NCBI GenBank assembly: GCA_009760855.2
Contig: WPIO01000272.1
Location: 90,800 to 154,799 of the forward strand
Direction: 5' to 3'
DNA length: 64,000 nucleotides
DNA from: Cristatella mucedo
Taxonomy: Eukaryota > Bryozoa > Phylactolaemata > Cristatellidae
Positions 57,716-64,000 of this stretch are shown here, in pieces. How positions within the stretch are numbered: the first letter of the stretch is position 1; each line of letters starts with the position of its first letter. The translations under genes were made by a program, and so were the position numbers. The notes below the pieces were generated by a model. That model had not been told where the DNA came from. It was given only the letters and a program-made list of their open reading frames with translations, and made no database searches.

Positions 57716-58054
57716 GGCTTCTGCTTCTCTCTCACCGTTCTTCATTCTGTTCCCACATTATGGGATGGTTCAGTCCCCCATGCAGTACGTCGGCTCTTCC
57801 GCTCGAAGCGGATTCAAACTTTCTCTGAGTCTCGTCGACGCATTCAGCTATTACTCTCAGCTTTAAGCTGCCCACTATCTCTGGGTCAGAATGCTGCTCT
57901 CACAATGATTCGACATTCGAATTGTATTGAAGTCGCAACAGGTATCAACCCACATATCCCATTTAGCATTGTCGAGCAGTTGAATCCAAGCCACTGCATG
58001 GCTTGTGGGGACATGCTCTTTCTATTTCTGTCCAGTATTAGCACTTTTAATTAG
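57716..58054 (+). other. Unidentified open frame, no early ATG
   Basis: 112 codons lie between stops at 57713-57715 and 58052-58054. The first half is arginine-rich (HAVRRLFRSKRIQTFSESRR); the second half has INPHIPFSIVEQLNP and a CxxC (SHCMACGD). The first ATG comes late, so if coding it is an internal piece of a longer frame. I recognise no family. It lies between a LINE B and a LINE A remnant. Confidence 0.3.
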
Positions 58055-58502
58055 CACTTATGCCTCAAGTTTTATGATCGCGAAAAGCAAACGTTTGTCC
58101 TCAGTAGTGCCTCTCGTACTTGAAACCCTAATACTTGATGGCGAAAAGCGGCTCCCGGCGGCTTGCATAAGCTAGCCGAATCATTGAGTGGGCGATCCTT
58201 AGATAAGTACCATCTTATTTGCTGATCTGTCTATGACCCACTCCTTTGATAGTGAGCATCCGGGTTGCCCATTGTCAATTGATTTTATGGACGCCTCAGA
58301 GATTCTAAATTGCAGTATCATGCAGCGATTTACAGCGGCTTTTTTCTCCTTTTTTGTCGCAGCTGGCGCATTTAGGAATTTGTTGTTCTGCAATGTATAA
58401 TAAGTCGAATATTGTTGCTCCCTTGCCCGAATGTCTCAAAAATAGACAAAATTGATCTTGATGTGAGAACCTCATCTCTGCCTCTGCATTCTTCGTAATT
58501 TA
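58055..58502. other. Unrecognised stretch
   Basis: No supported gene or repeat before the antisense LINE A tail. Confidence 0.45.
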
Positions 58503-58975
58503 ATGTAATGTATCTCCGTCTGTAACTCCACAAAGTCATAAAGCCCATGTGGGTGTTACGCAGGAGAGTTTGTACAGCGCACTCACAGCCTAAGCGGCAT
58601 TTGGAACGCATTTGGTAACCAACAGACTTCGTCTCGCGCAACAATGAGAAAGTGGGAATCATAGCAGAGTCAAGAGAGCAGTTGAGGTAGTGAGTAGCAT
58701 GAAAGTAGCAGCTCAGGACCGCTTAAAAGGATGAGCCATAGTCGGCAGTAGGAGAGTAGTTGTCGTTGCATAAGAATTGTGGAAGCGAAATGCACAGTCT
58801 AGGATCTGCAGAGCTAAAGCTTCTGTCGTCAACGGTCTTAAGGGGGAGGAATGGTACAGCTAATGTATTGTCCACACAGGACCTGAGGGCGCGAACAGGC
58901 AGAAACTGATGCTGCAGTCCAGCTAGGTACGAAGGAGCCAAGCTGTGGCGGGCCTTGTGTAGCCCTCAACAGATT
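58503..58975 (-). mobile_element. LINE family A 3' fragment, minus strand
   Basis: Starts with taatgtaatgtatctccgtc, the complement of the A 3' end. The antisense protein C-terminus follows: the minus frame 58372-58662 has MIPTFSLLRETKSVGYQMR, and 58723-58941 has LRSCVDNTLAVPFL and SSADPRL. It is cut off near 58975 at the HGLAPSYL block. Confidence 0.88.
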
Positions 58976-59039
58976 ACACTTGTATTACACTCCAGAATCG
59001 GTTGCATCTACGCTAGCCCAACCCAATGTGATCTTATTA

Positions 59040-60425
59040 TTATGACAACAAGATTAGTAAGATATTTGCACAATGCCCATGTGTAACTAAATCTCAGCAT
59101 ATGAAATTTATTAATGCATTTAGAGAAAGCGTATCACTATAATTAGTGGTACCATGCATAGTGTCAGCAAGCATAAGCTCAAAATTGAAAGTTCGTAAAA
59201 ATCTAGCAAATACTGTGAGGAATAGGTGCTTTTCCGCTTTCTTTTGAATTCGGTTAATTTGGCGAATGGCGTGACCTATTTTGAGAGTAAACTCTAGAAT
59301 TTCTTTGAGGTCTAGCCTCCAAAAGATTTCGGTTTGTCTCGAGGCACAGCGACAACGGTACAGCGACTCAAATCAGAAGATTGGGCGGTACAATACAAGA
59401 CCTTTTGAGATTCCGTTCGTATATGTAGGCAGGACCAAGACAATGACGGAACTTAAAACTTAGTGATATAACCTTCAACTCGATGTTGTGCCAGCCGGCG
59501 AGATAGTAGAGCTCTGTGAGAATTCTTGGGATGTGATATACGACGTTTACGCTAGCCAATCCTAGATGCTGATTTATTTTGTACCATCTGAAAGTGCCTG
59601 ACTTCTCAGACTGGAAGACCTACGAGCCGTGGTTTCCAGAAGTCAAACTGGGGGTCACGAAAGCTTGGAAAACCGTGGACGTGATGTTTATGTGTCTATG
59701 TAGGCACAAGCCTGTACAATGTCACCTAGCCGAAAGTAGGCAGACGTGAGTGCAGCTGATTTGGTCGTCTAGTTAATGGTCACTGAGGAAAAAGTAAATG
59801 ACAATTTTGTGTGAATGCTACGGGAGATATTCTAGAAGGGCCTGATTTGATGGATAGGTTTTTTAGTTTCTAAGAACGGCTGGGTTTTTCATTACTAGAA
59901 AGTTGATTATATCGAAATCAATTTGAGTTGTTTTACTACCATCCAAGTTCTAAAGTCAGACATAAATGAAGCAATGTAGCTTTGAGCATTTGACATATTG
60001 GAGAGTTGGGAGGAATCAAAGCAAAGGCAACTGAATGCCATTTGCACGGAAATTAAAGCCTATATCTTTCCTTGTGATAACACCGGCACGAGGGAGAATA
60101 TAAATTGTGAAAAAGGAGTGAGCCAAGCACGGATCTGAAGGGTACCCCTCCATAATAGTTTTCTCATATCCGTTTGCCCATTTCCATCAATGCTCTGGAG
60201 TCTTCTATTGAGAAACGAACTAAACCACTGGGTTGTTGCAGTAGCAAGGGCGCCTTAGCGAGATGAGAGGTGCTTGAGATGGACTTGGGTATCTATCCTT
60301 AGATTCACCCTCTGCCCAAAGATTAAACAAGGCAAGCAGAGAGGCTTTACACTATGCACTGCTGCGAAGGTGGTTACACTCATGCAGCAATACTGACTAC
60401 GAGCGACTCCATACCGCCTATCAAG
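59040..60425 (-). mobile_element. LINE family B copy, old, minus strand, interrupted
   Basis: Antisense tail and UTR (59090-59215) and C-terminal region to about 59600. A break of about 200 nt follows, then RT sequence from about 59820 to 60425: KTTQIDFD-like DDKTN block, a region antisense to the YADD block near 60060, and the AFDTID region near 60290. Strongly diverged. Confidence 0.7.
59620..59700 (+). mobile_element. Possible hAT-type terminal fragment
   Basis: The run ggtttccagaag...caaactgggggtcacgaaagcttgg resembles the terminal region of some hAT elements, which have 'CAAACTGGGGGTCGCGA' near one end. It lies in the gap of the LINE B copy. No matching second end was identified. Confidence 0.3.
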
Positions 60426-61534
60426 GCCATAGAATGGGCACCATTTGTACTATCTCTGCTGCTCAGAACTGCGGCAAGAGTTTAGCTAGGCCTGGATAAC
60501 CCACGGCTCCTGCTGTGAGCCTCACTGGAGCATCCGATGCTATATTGCAGAATAAACTTACTCTGCATCTTTCGGACCGTTCACTTATTTTCTCCCAACC
60601 TTCACAGGATGGCTTGATTGTTCAGCTCTGTATGGACTCATGCTGTTGGACTCGTTCAGCTCTGCATAGACCTATTCCACGCTCTGCGAAAGTCTTCAGC
60701 ACTCTGTAATCCTCTTCCAATGAACCTTTTAAAACATTTCCTCCTTTCATTTACTGAGAAACTGCGGTCACATCTACAGGCATAGTTAGAAAGGTGCAGA
60801 CCAGCTGCTGCTGGCTCGTCCTCATTTAATGTGTCTTGTGTCCAGCCATACAGAATACACTTGCAATGAAACTAACCTCTATTATTTCCATTTTATTTAC
60901 TGCAATTTACATTTCTTACCGGATTTGATCCCTGCTAGAAAGTGGTTCACTTACGAAAAGAAGAAGGAACATTTTATAAAATCAACTTTAGAGAGCTAAA
61001 GATATTTATCTTACGAGCAAAAAAAACTTCCCAATTTAAAGCAACTAAACAATTGTCATGTTAAAGCGGGAACAGAGTTTTAAAATTCAAGACTTCTTTA
61101 GTGTTCTTGATCTCAGTCAATTAATTTCGATCATGTTTGCTCCGACAATCCAATAATGAAGATATTTTATTAAACAGACCAGGTTACCTATTGGCACTTA
61201 ACCGGAAATTTTTTTTGTTTTCCAACTTTTTCCCGTAATTCCGGTGTTCACGTAAGAATTGAAAAACCTGTTGACGGCAATAGAAAACAGCATCAGCATT
61301 CTATTCTCAATTGCTCCCCTTTATTTTAGCTTTCTACCAGCTTTAAGTCATTTCATTTCTTGCGTATCAGTGCAGTCTTTTTGAATCCTGCATGCAAGTG
61401 TTTTGAGGTCAGTTGAGGACTATAGCAATGTCATATTAGCGACTTGATTCAGCCTAGAGCTTGGTCTGATTAGTACCTACCTTGGTTGCGTTCAAGGTCT
61501 AACATGATTATGCAGAAAGCTCTTGTCAGTGGCC
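60426..61534. other. Unrecognised stretch
   Basis: No supported gene. The 60515-60709 frame has no motif. Confidence 0.45.
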
Positions 61535-62590
61535 TCTGAACTATTCATTCAGGCTTGGAGTTGCCCTAACCAAGAATACTGATCAACTTACTGGTCATGG
61601 GCAAACCAAGTGCGATTCAGAAATTGGAAAAGTTAACGCTCACAATCGGCTCAGTCAGCATACGTCCCGTTGAATCTGCACGAAATCTAGGCGTCCTGCT
61701 CCAAACTGACCTTTCATTAGACGATTACATCAGCTCGCCGGATAATGCTGCCTACTTTCAGCTTCATAACTTTGCTAAAGATTCGGCCTTCCTTAGATAG
61801 GGATACTGTATCTAAATTGATCCATGCATTTTTTACATCCCGCCTCGACCTCTGTAACTCCCTGCTTGCTGTTCTACCGGCTTGTGCAATCTGGCGCTTA
61901 AAGTTAGTAAAAAGAACTCTGCAGCTACGCTTGTCTATCTTCTGTGCCATATTTGCAACATCGCGTCACTTCTAGATGACTTGTTATGGCACTGAATGTA
62001 AGTCAAGAACCTCATTGACTTCAAAGTTGGTTTGGTCTAGCGGTTAAGGTGCTCGCCCCGACCAAGGTCGTGGGCTCGAGCCCCGAGGCATATATGAAGC
62101 GCCTCAATAGAGATTAAGTTCTCTTAGGGCGCTATATAAATGAATTTTATATATTTATTTATAAAGTTCTGTCTCTAACTTTTAGGGTACTTCCTTCTTG
62201 GGCTCCAGCCTACCTATTAGATATACTCCCCCACGAAGCTTGGCATCGTACCACCCACTTTTCTGAATTAATTTCTAAGCCACACCTCTTACGAATCTCA
62301 ATTATTTTAGAGATTTTGCGTATAGTTCGTATGCTCCCAAAGCCTTGAGCTCATGTCCGACTAACGGCACAACATAACTTTATGAATAACATTTACAAGG
62401 CCTTAAAAACACATCCATTTATCACAGCATTTATTGCTTTTATGTGATTGGGATTTTTTGTTTGCTTATGAATGCTGAAACTGTGCATGCTGCCAATAAC
62501 CATATACATATATAGGCCACTTACAGGCTGCCACTAACCATTTAAGAGATTAAGCTCTCTGAGGGCCCTATGGAAATGTAGTATTATGAT
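61535..62590 (+). mobile_element. LINE family B 3' copy split by SINE2
   Basis: Starts at the post-YADD block (aacttactggtcatgggcaaa). The frame 61597-61800 reads KPSAIQKLEKLTLTIGSVSI, ESARNLGVLLQTDLSLDDYI; then the C-terminal region follows. It is broken at 62029-62162 by SINE2 and resumes at 62163. The 3' end is decayed near 62545-62590. Confidence 0.88.
62029..62162 (+). mobile_element. SINE2: tRNA-headed SINE with LINE-B-like tail, best copy
   Basis: A box TGGTCTAGCGG at about 62032-62042. B-box-like GGGCTCGAGCCC at about 62072-62083. The tail at 62096-62145 has arms AAGCGCC and GGGCGCT enclosing AATAGAGATTAAGTTCTCT, as in LINE B. It ends A/T-rich. A 6-bp target duplication (aaagtt) lies at 62023-62028 and 62163-62168. 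Confidence 0.9.
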
Positions 62591-62904
62591 TCTTATCGTT
62601 AATTCTATAGTGTTTAGATTGATAATCCATGACTTTCTGGTCTCAAGTGCAAAAAACTGGGCCCATCTCCTATTACTTAAAGTCTCCATGCAGTGCAAAC
62701 ACCGATGCTACACTGGGAAGCTGAATGCAAAGGGTAGCATACCATCGTGCAAGAGATGTAAGTTGTAATCCATGAGATAATGATGCCACAGTTTTTCAAA
62801 AGGATTCTTTATTTAAGCCTCTACGATTGACTTTGCTCTTTTTTTCTCATTAGAAGCCTTTCGTCTTTGAGCACATGAGAATTTCAACCATGGCAGAGCT
62901 ATAA
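62591..62904. other. Unrecognised stretch
   Basis: Nothing recognised. Confidence 0.45.
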
Positions 62905-63600
62905 ATACTGATAAGAATAATAGGATATTTATATATTGACCTCGGAGAACTTGTTCTCTTTCTCGGCTATGTGCATACGATGAAAGCTAGTCATGCCGAT
63001 GGCGTGCACAGTATTGGCACTCGCAAGCTCAACAATTACATTCCATGCGGACTTAACAAATGTTATGAGGAGCAGAGAAATTTTAAGCTTTTAAATAACA
63101 TAAATTATGGAGTGCTGCAACGTCATGTGTGGTTGGGTTCCGAGTGGGAGGAGCATACGAACTAAAGGTCTCCGAAGGACCTGTAGTTGATTAGTGTAAC
63201 AGTTGCACCACTTGAGGGTCAGCAATAGGAGCTGCGATGCATAGCCTGATCGGGAAGTAGTTCCGATGTTTAGGCGCCACCAAGCGAGTAAATAGATGTA
63301 AAAGTGACTCAAAAATCCATCTGATTGGCACGCTATTTGATGGGGAGTCCTAGCAGGTCGGTGAGAAGTGAGTTATGGTGGTCATTTGAATTTTACGTTC
63401 TGTACACCCATTTGCAGATAGTTTTACCAACTGTCAATGCATTATTGTTCAGGTTGAAATACCTGGGAATAGTATGTTATTAAAATCTAGATAGGTTGTC
63501 GAAAATTTACGGGTCAATTTGGATGTGGTATCGATCTTTAAGCAGGTACAGACTTTTTGCAATGGTAAATAGAAGAAACTTGGTTTATTTGACGCTGTCT
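62905..63600 (-). mobile_element. LINE family B 3' copy, minus strand, very diverged
   Basis: Antisense tail (ataataggatatttatatattgacctcgg), then a UTR with altered 'gcatgc' phrases and C-terminal blocks (gggaggagcatacgaactaaa, ggtctccgaaggac, gcctgatcgggaagta). It fades out near 63600. Confidence 0.65.
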
Positions 63601-63856
63601 TCAATTGAAATTTTCGTTTGGAAAGGAAGACCTAAATGGTAGTAAATGTTACGCAAGATATGCTAGCCCCACGTATTTAAAGGGTACTTTTTATCCAATA
63701 TCTGGGTGACATTAGGTTTACTTGGAAAATATTATGTTTTATTTAATTTCTTTAAATTTGATAAATCTTGCTGCGATTCATATTTCATAATCAAAAGTCA
63801 CACAATTGCCAGCGATTCTTCAGAAATGTGCGATATAAAAAGAAGTTGGCAAGCCT
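63601..63856. other. Unrecognised spacer before SINE1
   Basis: A+T-rich, nothing recognised. Confidence 0.4.
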
Positions 63857-64000
63857 TGATGGCTCACTGGGTAACGTGGTTGATAACCCACCGCAGGGTT
63901 TAAACCAGCGACCTCGGGACCGAGGTCGCTGGTTTTAACCCTGCTGAGGGTGATCATTTATTGCCTCTGCCCTCAGTGCTGAGAGCCTGTAAGGCTCTTC
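63857..64000 (+). mobile_element. SINE1 copy with internal palindrome, cut by window end
   Basis: Head with A box TGGCTCACTGGG and a body ending in 'gagcctgtaaggctcttc', as in the copies at 30801 and 49171. The middle contains a near-perfect inverted repeat at 63894-63917 and 63920-63943 that includes the B-box-like region. Confidence 0.78.

Noticed and set aside
62029-62105. Genuine tRNA gene
   Set aside because: The head resembles a tRNA but is followed by a LINE-type tail, flanked by a target duplication, and repeated elsewhere; it is a SINE.

Overview
This is animal nuclear DNA. It contains GT-AG introns, a spliced immunoglobulin-superfamily (IgSF) receptor gene, many dead CR1/L2-type LINE retrotransposons, two tRNA-derived SINE families and a hAT DNA transposon relic. 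There are no prokaryotic-type operons and no rRNA or tRNA genes. An invertebrate with a large, LINE-rich, rather A+T-rich genome fits best. A flatworm or another lophotrochozoan is possible, but the species cannot be fixed from this sequence alone.

The only well-supported host gene lies on the + strand, from before 3513 to about 29935. Four exons are recognisable: an Ig-domain exon (3513-3791), an exon for a second Ig domain plus a transmembrane helix (18728-19105), a 22-nt microexon for the basic stop-transfer sequence (19208-19229), and a terminal exon for a tyrosine-motif cytoplasmic tail (29605-29905), followed by AATAAA at 29929. Splice sites and phases agree (1, 1, 1, 2). The signal peptide and any further N-terminal Ig domains must lie 5' of 3513 or outside the window. 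Introns 1 and 3 (about 15 kb and 10 kb) are packed with transposon debris.

Nearly all other recognisable sequence is retrotransposon. LINE family A has EN-RT proteins and a 3' end with an ACATT-like repeat. LINE family B has a 3' end with a nested hairpin followed by (ATT)n. About 11 A pieces and about 30 B pieces occur in both orientations. All are broken by truncation, frameshift or nesting; the best preserved are A at 47.3-48.3 kb and B at 8.3-9.4 kb and 56.5-57.2 kb. The families are reciprocally nested (A in B at 47.3 kb, B in A at 41.0 kb), so their activity overlapped. One SINE family (SINE2) carries a tRNA-like head and a 3' tail resembling the family B hairpin, which suggests mobilisation by B-type machinery. 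A second (SINE1) is tRNA-like without that tail.

Layout: 1-2.2 kb A and B pieces; 3.5 kb Ig exon; 6-18.6 kb dense B nest with two inverted endonuclease halves; 18.7-19.2 kb Ig/TM exon and microexon; 21-25 kb B pieces; 25.4-29.3 kb longest A copy; 29.6 kb last exon; 30.8-31.2 kb SINE1 and hAT; 31-35 kb B pieces; 35-38 kb unidentified; 38-42.5 kb A and B mosaic; 42.5-46.6 kb mostly unidentified; 46.6-48.4 kb A inside B; 49-51 kb B, SINE and A pieces; 51.8-52.2 kb CpG-rich island; 53-56.5 kb unidentified; 56.5-64 kb B, A and SINE pieces with a few unexplained open frames. Boundaries of old repeat copies are by eye and uncertain by tens of bases.
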